From positions 1-29,908 of the forward strand of contig CAZTLP010000012.1 of assembly GCA_964614345.1 (NCBI GenBank): 29,908 nucleotides of DNA, in the 5' to 3' direction. Both the position numbers and the translations under genes were made by a program. The notes beneath the pieces are model-generated. The model saw only the letters and a list, made by a program, of their open reading frames with translations. It was not told the origin of the DNA and did no database searches. Origin of the DNA: AEGEAN-183 sp964614345 (GTDB taxonomy: Bacteria; Pseudomonadota; Gammaproteobacteria; Magnimaribacterales; Magnimaribacteraceae). Positions 7,616 through 16,186 of the stretch are shown here, one piece after another (position 1 is the stretch's first letter; every line of letters begins with the position of its first letter).

Positions 7616-9319
7616 ATGCATGATTTAGTTATAAGAAATGGAAAAATAGTAGACGGTACTGGTGAGAAAGCTTTTATTGGTGATATTGCAATTGATAAAG
7701 ACCGTATATCCAAAGTAGGAATCGTTAAAGAACAGGGAAAAGAAGAAATTAATGCGGATGGTCACCTAGTTACCCCTGGCTGGGTAGATATCCATACTCA
7801 CTATGATGGCCAAGTTTGCTGGGATTCCTATCTAAGCCCTTCTTGTTGGCATGGTGTTACCACTGTCGTTATGGGGAACTGCGGAGTAGGATTTGCTCCC
7901 GTTAAACCAGGCTCAGAAGAATTTTTAATTCAATTAATGGAAGGAGTTGAAGACATTCCTGGTACTGCACTTCATGAAGGCATAGATTGGGGCTGGGAAA
8001 CTTTTCCTGAATACCTAGATACCATCGAAAAGAAAGAGTTGGTAATGGATGTAGGCGCAATGGTTGGTCATGGCCCTATCAGGTCCTATGTAATGGGATA
8101 TGACAAATGCCAAGGGAAAGAAGATGCTTCTGATGAGGAAATAGAAAAGATGGCTGTAATCACTGAAGAGGCAATTAAAGCTGGAGCTTTAGGTTTCAGT
8201 ACTTCTAGAACTTATCTTCACACAGATAAATTTGGAGAATACGTTCCTGGTACAGAAGCTAGCGCTAAGGAAATGAGGAAGATAGCCAATACTATTGCAA
8301 ACTTAGGTGAAGGGACTCTAGAAATAGTCTCTGATTGGATGGATAAAGATATTGAGTTAGATTGGGTCAAAGAGTTTGTTGAGGAATCAGACAGAACTTT
8401 AACCTATGCTCAAACTAGCGGAGATCCCTTTAGTGTATGGAGATATTGCGAAGAAAATTTCTCTAAAGGCGTAAAAATTAGACCGCAGTACTCTGGAAGG
8501 CCTACTGGCATGCTATTTAGCCTAGAATCTACTGTACACCCTTTCATAACTCACCCAAGTTATTCAGAAATTGCTAATAAATCCTTAGACGAAAAGCTAA
8601 AAGTCATGAAAACTCCAGAGTTCAAAGAAAAACTCTTAAGCGAAGAACCCATGGTAGATCGCAATCATTTAGTCTACAGACTAATTACTACTTTCGAACA
8701 ACAATTCCCTATGGATCATGTTCCTGATTATGAACCACCTAGGGAGTTAAGTATTGCCGGTATAGCTGAGTCAGAAGGGAAAAAGGCAATAGAAGTTGTT
8801 TATGATGAAATGCTAAAGAATGAAGGGAAGACATTCATTTGGGCACCTTTCGGTCCTTACCCAGAGCACAGTTTAGATTTTTATAAAATGCTTATAGAGT
8901 TTAAAAGTTCTGTGGCAGGACTCAGTGATGGAGGAGCGCATTGTGGTTTGATCTGTGATGCCAGTATGCCGACTTGGAATGTATCTCATTGGAGTAAAGA
9001 CAGGACCCGTGGAGATAAGATTCCTGTTGAATTTATAATAAACAAGCAAACTAAAGAGACAGCAGAAACTTTTGGTCTTATGGACAGAGGCCAACTAAAG
9101 GAAGGACTCTTAGCTGATATTAATATAATTGATCACGATAAGCTGTGTGTCTTTAAACCTGAAATGGTCCATGATCTACCTACAGGAAGTAGAAGGATTA
9201 TTCAAAAAGCTTCAGGCTATAAAGCAACAATAAAAAGCGGCGTGGTTACTTTCAAAGATGATAAAGCAACAGGAGCCCTTCCCGGATCTTTGATAAGAGG
9301 AGAACAGAGAGTCGCTTAA
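7616..9319 (+). CDS. D-aminoacylase / N-acyl-D-amino-acid deacylase-type amidohydrolase
   Basis: A 567-aa cytoplasmic amidohydrolase of the N-acyl-D-amino-acid deacylase group (COG3653). I choose the ATG at 7616 because GGAAGG precedes it and the protein then begins MHDLVIRNGKIVDGTG, the usual N-terminus. An ATG at 7586 adds ten residues but has no ribosome-binding site. The barrel opens with GWVDIHTHYDGQ (His60, His62, Asp64), followed by VMGNCGVGFAPV (85-96) with the zinc-binding Cys89. The catalytic region SDGGAHCG lies near residue 438. The C-terminus re-forms the beta-sandwich with LLADINIID. Characterised relatives remove N-acyl groups from D-amino acids, but many members have other cyclic-amide or amide substrates. 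Its stop codon directly abuts the GTG of the RraA-like gene. Confidence 0.87.
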   Translation: MHDLVIRNGKIVDGTGEKAFIGDIAIDKDRISKVGIVKEQGKEEINADGHLVTPGWVDIHTHYDGQVCWDSYLSPSCWHGVTTVVMGNCGVGFAPVKPGSEEFLIQLMEGVEDIPGTALHEGIDWGWETFPEYLDTIEKKELVMDVGAMVGHGPIRSYVMGYDKCQGKEDASDEEIEKMAVITEEAIKAGALGFSTSRTYLHTDKFGEYVPGTEASAKEMRKIANTIANLGEGTLEIVSDWMDKDIELDWVKEFVEESDRTLTYAQTSGDPFSVWRYCEENFSKGVKIRPQYSGRPTGMLFSLESTVHPFITHPSYSEIANKSLDEKLKVMKTPEFKEKLLSEEPMVDRNHLVYRLITTFEQQFPMDHVPDYEPPRELSIAGIAESEGKKAIEVVYDEMLKNEGKTFIWAPFGPYPEHSLDFYKMLIEFKSSVAGLSDGGAHCGLICDASMPTWNVSHWSKDRTRGDKIPVEFIINKQTKETAETFGLMDRGQLKEGLLADINIIDHDKLCVFKPEMVHDLPTGSRRIIQKASGYKATIKSGVVTFKDDKATGALPGSLIRGEQRVA

Positions 9320-9802
9320 GTGGAACTATCTACACCCGATCTTTCAGACGCTTTTCCTGATACCAAAGCACTAGAGCCCATAATGACTAATTATGGGGGT
9401 AAATCTTCTTTTAGTGGCCCCATTGAAACTCTTCAGTGCCCTGATGATAACTCTAAGGTTAAAGAGCAGTTAAATTCTGAAGGAAATGGGAAAATCTTGA
9501 TTGTCGATGCAGGAGGTATCAATACCGTAGCGCTACTTGGTGACTTAATTGCAGAAGCTGGGGTTAAAAATAATTGGTCTGGAATTGTTATTAATGGTTA
9601 CATCAGGGATGTCGACATTATTAGAACATTAGATATAGGGGTACAAGCCCTGGGTACCTACCCAATAAAAAGTGAAAAAAGAGGACTCGGTGACTTGGGC
9701 GTTGAAGTGACTTTTGGAGGATTAACTTTTAAACCTGGACAATTTGTCTATGCTGACAACAATGGTCTCCTGCTAAGCGAGAAGGAATTAAATAGCTCTT
9801 AA
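9320..9802 (+). CDS. RraA-family protein (RNase E regulator or 2-oxo-acid aldolase type)
   Basis: A 160-aa RraA-family protein, the same length as E. coli RraA (161 aa) and collinear with it by eye: NYGGKSSFSG (24-33), ILIVDAGG (59-66), GDLGVEVTFGG (124-134), YADNNGLLLSE (144-154). E. coli RraA binds RNase E and inhibits it. Other members are Mg-dependent aldolases or decarboxylases acting on 4-hydroxy-4-methyl-2-oxoglutarate or oxaloacetate. The Arg-Asp pair typical of the aldolases is present (Arg96-Asp97 in GYIRDVD), whereas E. coli RraA, as I recall it, has Arg-Gln there. An enzyme therefore remains possible. The start is a GTG immediately after the deacylase stop (TAAGTG), which suggests translational coupling. 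The 3' end overlaps the convergent permease gene by 15 bp. Confidence 0.85.
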   Translation: MELSTPDLSDAFPDTKALEPIMTNYGGKSSFSGPIETLQCPDDNSKVKEQLNSEGNGKILIVDAGGINTVALLGDLIAEAGVKNNWSGIVINGYIRDVDIIRTLDIGVQALGTYPIKSEKRGLGDLGVEVTFGGLTFKPGQFVYADNNGLLLSEKELNSS

Positions 9803-10966
9803 CGCAGCAGTGATGTCCTGAGTGGCTGCCCTTCTGGCAGGTAAAACTCCCCCAAGAAAACCTACTATTAAAGCTAGAATTAATCCCTGACCGACGATGG
9901 ACCCTGTAACTGCAAAATCAAAAGCAGTTTGTGTAAATGAACCAGAAGCCAAAGTAGAAACTGTGTAACCATTAAAGATTAAGTAAGAAATACCTGCCCC
10001 TAGGAGTCCCCCTAATAAAGCTAGAATCATGGACTCAATCATCAAAGCAAATAAAACAGACCCTCCTTGAAAACCAACGGCTCTTAACGTTCCTATTTCT
10101 ACCAATCTAGTTGAAACTGCCGTATACATAGTGTTCAGAGCAGCAAAAACTGCCCCTATTGCCATAATAATTGCTACAACATAGCCAAAAACTTCGATCA
10201 CTCCTGAAGCGCCTGATGATTGTTGTGAGTAGAAATCTGCTTCACCTTGTACCCTTAGTTCTAACCTAGGGTCCAGTTCTAAGGCAACTCCAAAATCGGA
10301 TATAACCGAACTGCTTTCCATTTGTGCTATCGCTATGGAGGCTGAGTTTTCTCTTCTAAAAAATCCTTGAGCACCGGCCAGATCTGCCCAGATTTCAGAT
10401 TCATGGACGTCTCCACCGGTAGTAAATATTCCAACCACAGTAACTAAGGTATCTCTTACTTTAATCTGGTCTCCAATATCCAAACCTTCATATTGATCAT
10501 TAGCTCCTTTTCCAACAATTATTTCAGCTCTTCCAGGTGTAAAGTTTTGCCCTTCTATAATCTTTAATTCAGGCCTTATTTTAAAGCTCATCTGCTCAAC
10601 TGCCCTTAAAGGAAGATTTGAGGTGTCTTCAGCTCCCTTTTTCTTTAAATCTATAATGGTAAATAATTCAGAAGAAATCATTGGGCCCTCATCAGATTGT
10701 CTGATTCCTGGCATATTTTCTATGATGGACACATTGGGAACATAGATACCACTACTGAGTTCTGAATTTGCTCCGTCTCTAAAAATTAAGACGCGATCTT
10801 CTTCTCCTGTGTTAGCAATCGTTTTACTCAGACCTTCTGCCATTGCTAACAAAGAAACCATTACAGCAACTGAACCAGCGATTCCAATAACAATTACAAT
10901 TGAAGAAGCTGATCTAGCCAATATAGTTCGAAGATTCATACCTAAAATAGCTAATATTTGTTTCAT
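9788..10966 (-). CDS. ABC transporter permease, MacB/FtsX type (third permease)
   Basis: A 392-aa inner-membrane permease of the MacB/FtsX superfamily. It has one N-terminal membrane helix (about 22-43), a large periplasmic domain (about 45-255) and three C-terminal helices (about 258-280, 305-328, 355-375). The conserved RLVEIGTLRAVGF follows the second helix and PARRAATQDI the last, both family signatures. I set the start at the ATG at 10966 (MKQILAIL), with AAGGA eight bases upstream. A longer frame to 11071 lies wholly inside the previous gene. It is more like MacB proper than the two upstream permeases, which resemble each other. It follows the second permease by 2 bp and is the last gene of the operon. 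The transported substrate is unknown. Confidence 0.9.
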   Translation of the reverse strand: MKQILAILGMNLRTILARSASSIVIVIGIAGSVAVMVSLLAMAEGLSKTIANTGEEDRVLIFRDGANSELSSGIYVPNVSIIENMPGIRQSDEGPMISSELFTIIDLKKKGAEDTSNLPLRAVEQMSFKIRPELKIIEGQNFTPGRAEIIVGKGANDQYEGLDIGDQIKVRDTLVTVVGIFTTGGDVHESEIWADLAGAQGFFRRENSASIAIAQMESSSVISDFGVALELDPRLELRVQGEADFYSQQSSGASGVIEVFGYVVAIIMAIGAVFAALNTMYTAVSTRLVEIGTLRAVGFQGGSVLFALMIESMILALLGGLLGAGISYLIFNGYTVSTLASGSFTQTAFDFAVTGSIVGQGLILALIVGFLGGVLPARRAATQDITAALRAI

Positions 10967-10968
10967 AA

Positions 10969-12135
10969 CTAATCCTTTCTTAAAGCATCCACAACCTTTA
11001 ACCTCATAGCACCTAAGGCTGGAGGTAAACCGGATATTACCGCCATTAAAAGAGCAGCAACTAGTGCCCATAAGATTACTGAATATTCAAAAGCAATATC
11101 CCCCACAAACTCTGATAAATCTGCTGAAATTCCTATAAAAACCAAGAAGCTTAGAATAATGCCAAGAGCCATAGATACTAAACAAATAACAATAGATTCA
11201 CACAAAACTAAAGACAAAATCGTCTTATCTGAATAGCCTATTGTCTTAAACACAGCAAATTCTGATGTTCTCTCTCTAACTGCCTGACTCATGGTATTGC
11301 CGGTTACGAGCAGCATCGTAAAAAACACTGCGCTTAGAATAGAATTCATAATAAAACCTATGTCACCTACTTGTTCTGCAAACATCTTGCTAAAAGCAGA
11401 TTCTGTTGACGTCTTGGTTTCATTGAATGAGTTAGCAAACATCTTATCAATCTCTTTGGCTATCTTTTCATTGTCAGATTTGTTTTTAACCTTGACTATA
11501 TAATTTCCAACTGTTCCTTTGCCCCAGGCTCTTGTTTCTTCAAAATACTCATGATTAATGAAGATTTGCTCCTCACCACCATAGACTGGATCTGATTCCT
11601 GTTCTTCAAAGATACCCACTAAATCAAATTCCCATAGATTCGTCATATCTTCTTTTGGCCATATATCGCCAATAATTGGGATTTTATCTCCGACTTTCCA
11701 GTTAAATCTATCGGCTAAAGCTTTTCCAGCAACCATCCCAGTCCTGGTGTTTATGAAATCTCTTTTTGCTTGTTCACTTATCCTGAATCCGTCATAAACT
11801 TCAAACCAATCCTCTGCTGGCACTGGCCACTTTGGAAAAAAGTTCGCTCGATCTATGTAGGTTCCACCAAACCACTCTCGGTGAGCCACATGACTTACTC
11901 CTTCAATTGCCCTGATTCTTTCTCGATAAGAGAGAGGCAATGGATCAGTAAAAGAAAGTTTAGACATGACAATAAGACGATCATCGCCTTCAAAGTCTAC
12001 TTCCGCCGTAAATGCAACTGCCACTGATCGTAACATTCCAAAAAGCATGAATGCTATGGTTAAAGATCCTACAGTAAGTATAGTTCTCCAGCGCTTTCTA
12101 TTCAGAGCAGCAGAAATTAATGTCCAATACTTCAT
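10969..12135 (-). CDS. ABC transporter permease, FtsX type (second permease)
   Basis: A 388-aa FtsX-superfamily permease with membrane helices near 18-42, 262-285, 308-335 and 350-372 and a periplasmic domain between the first two. It starts MKYWTLISAALNRKRWRTIL. The stretch NTMSQAVRERTSEFAVFKTI after the second helix and the final LKVVDALRKD are nearly identical to the permease encoded just upstream, so the two are tandem paralogues. It starts 2 bp after that gene and ends 2 bp before the third permease. The pair could form a heterodimer served by the single ATPase of the operon, as in some Lol- and Mac-type systems. This is inference. Confidence 0.9.
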   Translation of the reverse strand: MKYWTLISAALNRKRWRTILTVGSLTIAFMLFGMLRSVAVAFTAEVDFEGDDRLIVMSKLSFTDPLPLSYRERIRAIEGVSHVAHREWFGGTYIDRANFFPKWPVPAEDWFEVYDGFRISEQAKRDFINTRTGMVAGKALADRFNWKVGDKIPIIGDIWPKEDMTNLWEFDLVGIFEEQESDPVYGGEEQIFINHEYFEETRAWGKGTVGNYIVKVKNKSDNEKIAKEIDKMFANSFNETKTSTESAFSKMFAEQVGDIGFIMNSILSAVFFTMLLVTGNTMSQAVRERTSEFAVFKTIGYSDKTILSLVLCESIVICLVSMALGIILSFLVFIGISADLSEFVGDIAFEYSVILWALVAALLMAVISGLPPALGAMRLKVVDALRKD

Positions 12136-12137
12136 TG

Positions 12138-13289
12138 TTACCCTTTAGATAAAGCGTCCACTACTTTTAGTTTAAGTGCTTGCCTTGCTGGCATGAAAGA
12201 AGATACAAGTGAAACAAGAACTCCAATAAGAAAAGCACTTATGAAGGCAGAGCTAGTTAAATAAATTGCATCTTGAAGCATATCTTGACTGGCAGCTACT
12301 ATTAAAGGGATCATCAAGAGAGTAATCCCCATGCCAAGTATTAGACCTGAAAAGATAATAATAAATGCTTCTAACATAACTGAAACAAACAGCTGGAAAT
12401 CTCCATACCCTATGCTTTTGAGTACTGCTAAGTCCGCCGTCCTTTCTCTTACAGCTTGACTCATGGTATTGCCAGTCACTAACAGAATGGTAAAAAAGAC
12501 AGCAGATAATATTAAGTTCATAATCAGCTCAATATCTCCAAAATCACCTACCATTTCCATAGCGAGTTGATTTTCCGGACCGCTTCTTGTTGCTCTGTCC
12601 GAGTTCTCAAAGTTTTTATCAATCTTGTTTGAAATGCTATCGGCCAGTTCCGGAGATAACACTTCAGCGATAATATAACCGGTAGTCCCTTTCATGGTCA
12701 TTCGGCTGTCATCGATATACTTATAGTTAGCCATAACACCCAATTCATCACCTTTTAAGTTTTTTACAGTGTAAAACCCAACCACTTCAAATTCCCAATT
12801 GAACGTGCCATCTTCGTGTTTGAAACTAGCTTTGGTCCTTACCTTGTCGCCTATCTTAAAACCCTTTTGATCTGCTAATAGTCTTCCTACCAAGACACCA
12901 TCAGGTCTTTGGAGCATAGCTTCTCTGTGCTCTTCTGTGGCTTGAAATCTTGTATAAACATCGTAAAGATTTTCATCTGATGCAAAAATCATTCCATCAA
13001 ACATGCTGCCAAGCGGATCGCTTGTCATCATGGTCATATGAGTTACTTTTTCAACGCCCTCTATGGACCTTACATATTCAACATTTGAATAAGGCTGCGT
13101 GCCAAACATGTTGTACTTCGGCATGACCATAATGATATCGGCTGCCATACCTTGCATGGATCCTGTAAAAATAGCTGACATGGAGTTTAATAACCCAAAC
13201 AGTAAAAAAGCGATTGAAATAGACGCGATGGTTAAGAAGGTTCGAATCTTCTTTCTGAAAAGACTAGCTTTGATTAAAACCCAATACAT
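12138..13289 (-). CDS. ABC transporter permease, FtsX type (first permease)
   Basis: A 383-aa FtsX-superfamily permease, first of three in the operon and tandem paralogue of the next one. It begins MYWVLIKASLFRKKIRTFLT, followed by the first membrane helix. A periplasmic domain follows to about residue 255, then three helices. NTMSQAVRERTADLAVLKSI follows the second helix, and the protein ends LKVVDALSKG after the PARQALK motif. The periplasmic domain differs clearly from its paralogue (for example, the GSMFDG segment), so the duplication has diverged in the outer domain while the membrane core is conserved. It starts 4 bp after the ATPase gene. There is no lipoprotein or signal peptide, since the first helix is the membrane anchor. 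Confidence 0.9.
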   Translation of the reverse strand: MYWVLIKASLFRKKIRTFLTIASISIAFLLFGLLNSMSAIFTGSMQGMAADIIMVMPKYNMFGTQPYSNVEYVRSIEGVEKVTHMTMMTSDPLGSMFDGMIFASDENLYDVYTRFQATEEHREAMLQRPDGVLVGRLLADQKGFKIGDKVRTKASFKHEDGTFNWEFEVVGFYTVKNLKGDELGVMANYKYIDDSRMTMKGTTGYIIAEVLSPELADSISNKIDKNFENSDRATRSGPENQLAMEMVGDFGDIELIMNLILSAVFFTILLVTGNTMSQAVRERTADLAVLKSIGYGDFQLFVSVMLEAFIIIFSGLILGMGITLLMIPLIVAASQDMLQDAIYLTSSAFISAFLIGVLVSLVSSFMPARQALKLKVVDALSKG

Positions 13290-13293
13290 TGGT

Positions 13294-13971
13294 TTAGTGA
13301 GTAAGCTTGCCTTTATCTAGATGCAAAGTTCTTTTAGCTGAATCGGCAGCCATCGGATCGTGAGTAACCATTAGTATGGTTTTGCCATGATCTCTATTTA
13401 ATATCTGTAATAAATTCAGAATTTCGGTTGCAGTTTCTCTATCCAGATCTCCTGTTGGCTCATCACAAACTAAAATATCTGGATCAGAAACTAGAGCTCT
13501 AGCGATCGCAACTCTTTGTTGTTGTCCTCCTGAAAGTTCATTAGGTTTATGAGTTGCTCTATCGGCAAGACTTACAATATTTAGAGCTGTTTCAACGTGT
13601 TGTTTTCTCTGAGATCCTGAAAGTTTAGTTAGAAGTAAAGGTAACTCAACATTTCTAAAAGCTGTTAAAACTGGTAGTAAGTTATAAAACTGGAAAATAA
13701 AGCCGACATGACTGGATCGCCACTTGCTAAGAGCTTTACTATTTAACGAATCCAATCTCTCTCCATCCACTTCTACAGATCCTGAAGTAGGCGTATCCAA
13801 CCCACCTATGAGGTTTAGAAGTGTTGATTTTCCAGACCCTGAAGGCCCCATAAGCGCAAGAAAATCACCCTTTGGGACTTCTAGGCTTAAATCATCTAGA
13901 ACTACTAGTTTCTCCCCACCTCTCTGATATGTTTTATTTACAGCTTTAACGCTGACTAAAGAATCTGACAT
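13294..13971 (-). CDS. ABC transporter ATP-binding protein, LolD/MacB type
   Basis: A 225-aa ABC ATPase of the MacB/LolD subfamily and the only nucleotide-binding subunit in the operon. The motifs are complete: Walker A GPSGSGKST (42-50), Q-loop FQFYNLLP (93-100), signature LSGGQQQRVAIARAL (146-160), Walker B DILVCDE (165-171, catalytic Glu171) and switch His in VTHDP. It drives conformational change in FtsX-type permeases, which move lipids, lipoproteins, peptides or drugs out of the inner membrane rather than through it. It lies 11 bp after the adaptor gene and 4 bp before the first permease. Confidence 0.93.
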   Translation of the reverse strand: MSDSLVSVKAVNKTYQRGGEKLVVLDDLSLEVPKGDFLALMGPSGSGKSTLLNLIGGLDTPTSGSVEVDGERLDSLNSKALSKWRSSHVGFIFQFYNLLPVLTAFRNVELPLLLTKLSGSQRKQHVETALNIVSLADRATHKPNELSGGQQQRVAIARALVSDPDILVCDEPTGDLDRETATEILNLLQILNRDHGKTILMVTHDPMAADSAKRTLHLDKGKLTH

Positions 13972-13982
13972 TCCATTCTCCT

Positions 13983-15125
13983 TTAATTTATTGAAACTTT
14001 TTGATTATTTTCTAACTCTTCATCGTAAGAGGCAACCACCTGATCTCCTGCCCTTACGCCTTTTACAATTCTCGAATAATTTGAGGTTTCCTCAGCTACT
14101 TCAACTTGCTTAATCTCAATTCTTCCATTCTTCACCAAGATTACATAACTCTCATCACCCTCATTTAACACCGCAGCATTTGGCACAACTACCCCTTCTT
14201 TCTTTTCTGTGGTCGTTTCAACCATTTTTTGTAGAAACGAAACCCTTATGCCCATATCTGGAAGAACTCTTTCATCCTTCTCTAAAAACCCTATTCTCAC
14301 TCTAACGGTAGCTTTATTACGATCAGCAGTTGGAATAATTGCGATAACTTCTGCTGGGATATCCCATTTTGGATAAGCATTTAAGTTAGCCACAACAGGT
14401 TGTTCAGCTTCTACTCTATTGATAAATGCTTCATTGACATCCACTTCAATTTCAAGGGAATCCATATCAACGATTGTACAAATTCCTGTGGCAGTAAATC
14501 CTCCTCCAGCTGACACCGGCGATATCATTTCTCCCGGTTGCGCTGCCTTGTAGACTACCACTCCACTAAAAGGGGCTAAAATCTGCATGTCTGCTAACCT
14601 TTGCTTACTAATATCCACTAAAGCCTGAGCTCCTTCCATTATTGCTTCTCTTGTCTTTAGCTCATCAGGACTTGCAAAGTTTCCTTCAATCAAAGCACTC
14701 GTACTCTTAAAAGCGATTTGAGCTTGTTTTAACTGAGATTTTGCATATTCCAAATCAGCTCTATAAGTACTGTCATCGAGTTGAGCTAATAGTTGCCCCT
14801 TTTCAACATACATTCCTTCTTCAACCAAAACTTCCAGGACTTTACCGGTAATTTTTGAAGAAACTGTTGCCCTTCTTCGTGGAACCACGTAACCGGAAGC
14901 ATCAAGAATACTGGAAGCAGAAGAACCAGAGGCATTAACTGACTTGACTGTGAAAGTGGTAACTTCTTGTATTTCCTCTTCTGCTAGAAAAAACCAAAGA
15001 CCCAACGCAATGACTACTATCCCAGAAACGATAATAGAAACAATTTTGGTAGGGAAAGGTTCAGATTGCTCTTCTTGAGAACGATCTATCTTTAAGTTAT
15101 TTAGAAGATCTTCTTTTTCACTCAT
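13983..15125 (-). CDS. Periplasmic adaptor (membrane fusion) protein, MacA/HlyD type
   Basis: A 380-aa membrane fusion protein. An N-terminal cytoplasmic tail of about 28 residues is followed by one membrane helix (about 28-47, IVSIIVSGIVVIALGLWFFL). The first half-lipoyl segment is SGYVVPRRRATVSSKITG, a short alpha-hairpin (about 115-175) follows, and the second half-lipoyl segment is ILAPFSGVVV. The beta-barrel and membrane-proximal domains complete it. Such adaptors link an inner-membrane ABC or RND transporter to an outer-membrane channel. The gene directly precedes the ATPase and permeases, so a MacAB-like assembly is indicated. No TolC-like gene is in the window, so the outer-membrane partner must be encoded elsewhere. 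It starts 5 bp after the diheme cytochrome gene. Confidence 0.9.
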   Translation of the reverse strand: MSEKEDLLNNLKIDRSQEEQSEPFPTKIVSIIVSGIVVIALGLWFFLAEEEIQEVTTFTVKSVNASGSSASSILDASGYVVPRRRATVSSKITGKVLEVLVEEGMYVEKGQLLAQLDDSTYRADLEYAKSQLKQAQIAFKSTSALIEGNFASPDELKTREAIMEGAQALVDISKQRLADMQILAPFSGVVVYKAAQPGEMISPVSAGGGFTATGICTIVDMDSLEIEVDVNEAFINRVEAEQPVVANLNAYPKWDIPAEVIAIIPTADRNKATVRVRIGFLEKDERVLPDMGIRVSFLQKMVETTTEKKEGVVVPNAAVLNEGDESYVILVKNGRIEIKQVEVAEETSNYSRIVKGVRAGDQVVASYDEELENNQKVSIN

Positions 15126-15130
15126 AGTTA

Positions 15131-16174
15131 TTAGTTCATAGAGTTAATCCACTCTTGAATCAAGTTTACTGCTTCAGTATGAACCAAAGCCCTTCCCGAC
15201 TCGGGCATCATAACCCCAGGGTCTGTAGAAATCATCCTATATAAGAGGATAGATTTATCTGCTTTTCCTGGCACTAGTGAGTATTTTAAACCACCACTGC
15301 CTCTTCCGGTAGCTACAGGACTTTTATTAACACCCAAGTGAACAGGCCGAGTTTCATTAAAATCTAAATAAAGAGCTGTTGAATTAGCTACTCCTGATGG
15401 CGTGTGACAATGACCACAATTAATTGCTAAATAAGCACGAGCCCTATCTTGAAGAGGTTGAGACTCGTCTTTCCAGTCAGCGACTGGTTGAAGACCTTTA
15501 GGAATAGAGTCAATGACCCCATGTTCTAATAAATAAGTTAATTGATTTTTCTTTTTACCTTTATAGACCACATCTTTATCTAAATTACGGGCCTTCGGTC
15601 CAATTGGAGAAATCACATCTTTAGTTGAATGACATTCCTTACATTGATTCATGTTAGGAACTCTATAACGTACATCTCTACTCAGTCCTTTATGATTTAT
15701 CCAAGAAGTATTGATGGTTTTTCCTGCTATTTTGATAAAAGCTTCTGTTTGCTCATCATTCCAGGCATAAGAAACAGCTTCCCAGCCTTTCTCTTTATGC
15801 AACAAAACCCTAGTCTCAAGTAGCTTTGAACCCAAATCTAAGTTTCTTTCATCGACAGGATAATAGAAGGTCTTTATTAGAGCAGTGCCCACAGGAAAAT
15901 CGTAAACCCAATCTTTCTGGTAACTTCCTTCTTTTCCTTCAGGAACATATACAAATCTACTCTTGTAAGAATAATCACTGAACAAAGTAGTGATTAGTTC
16001 ATAAGGATGAACATTTTTAGCTGGCTGCTGCTTGGTTTGGTCAATAAAAAACTCAAATTCTGAAAGTGCTTCTGGAAAAGCATTGCTAGTTATTTTTGCA
16101 TCATTCACAGACCAAAGATTCATGCTTACCAACATGAGAGTGATAACTTTAAAGGTTATCAAAGCAGCCTTCAT
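15131..16174 (-). CDS. Exported diheme c-type cytochrome, SO2930/HNE_0200-like
   Basis: A 347-aa exported protein with a signal peptide (MKAALITFKVITLMLVSMNLWS) and two c-type heme attachment sites, CKECH (178-182) and CGHCH (253-257). A methionine pair in GVMMPESGR (321-328) is a candidate axial ligand. The N-terminal 170 residues have no heme motif and carry the conserved-looking FVYVPEG and AVSYAWND segments. It matches my memory of the TIGR03806 family (HNE_0200, SO2930), whose genes occur beside a TIGR03805 beta-helix gene, as here. The function of the pair is not known. It should be periplasmic or surface-exposed and able to transfer electrons. It lies 12 bp after the beta-helix gene and 5 bp before the adaptor gene. 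Confidence 0.85.
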   Translation of the reverse strand: MKAALITFKVITLMLVSMNLWSVNDAKITSNAFPEALSEFEFFIDQTKQQPAKNVHPYELITTLFSDYSYKSRFVYVPEGKEGSYQKDWVYDFPVGTALIKTFYYPVDERNLDLGSKLLETRVLLHKEKGWEAVSYAWNDEQTEAFIKIAGKTINTSWINHKGLSRDVRYRVPNMNQCKECHSTKDVISPIGPKARNLDKDVVYKGKKKNQLTYLLEHGVIDSIPKGLQPVADWKDESQPLQDRARAYLAINCGHCHTPSGVANSTALYLDFNETRPVHLGVNKSPVATGRGSGGLKYSLVPGKADKSILLYRMISTDPGVMMPESGRALVHTEAVNLIQEWINSMN

Positions 16175-16186
16175 TGCAACTAAAGA

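Noticed and set aside
7408..7713. Minus-strand frame across the divergent promoter region
   Set aside because: It overlaps two well-supported genes and the promoter, has no recognisable motifs and no ribosome-binding site.
10967..11071. Extended N-terminus of the third permease
   Set aside because: It lies entirely inside the preceding permease gene, has Cys-rich non-family sequence, and the ATG at 10966 has a Shine-Dalgarno sequence and the correct membrane-anchor start.
10969..13289. DNA-level tandem repeat from the two similar permease genes
   Set aside because: Similarity is clear only in protein segments. The nucleotide sequences and periplasmic domains have diverged, so it is an old gene duplication, not a repeat.
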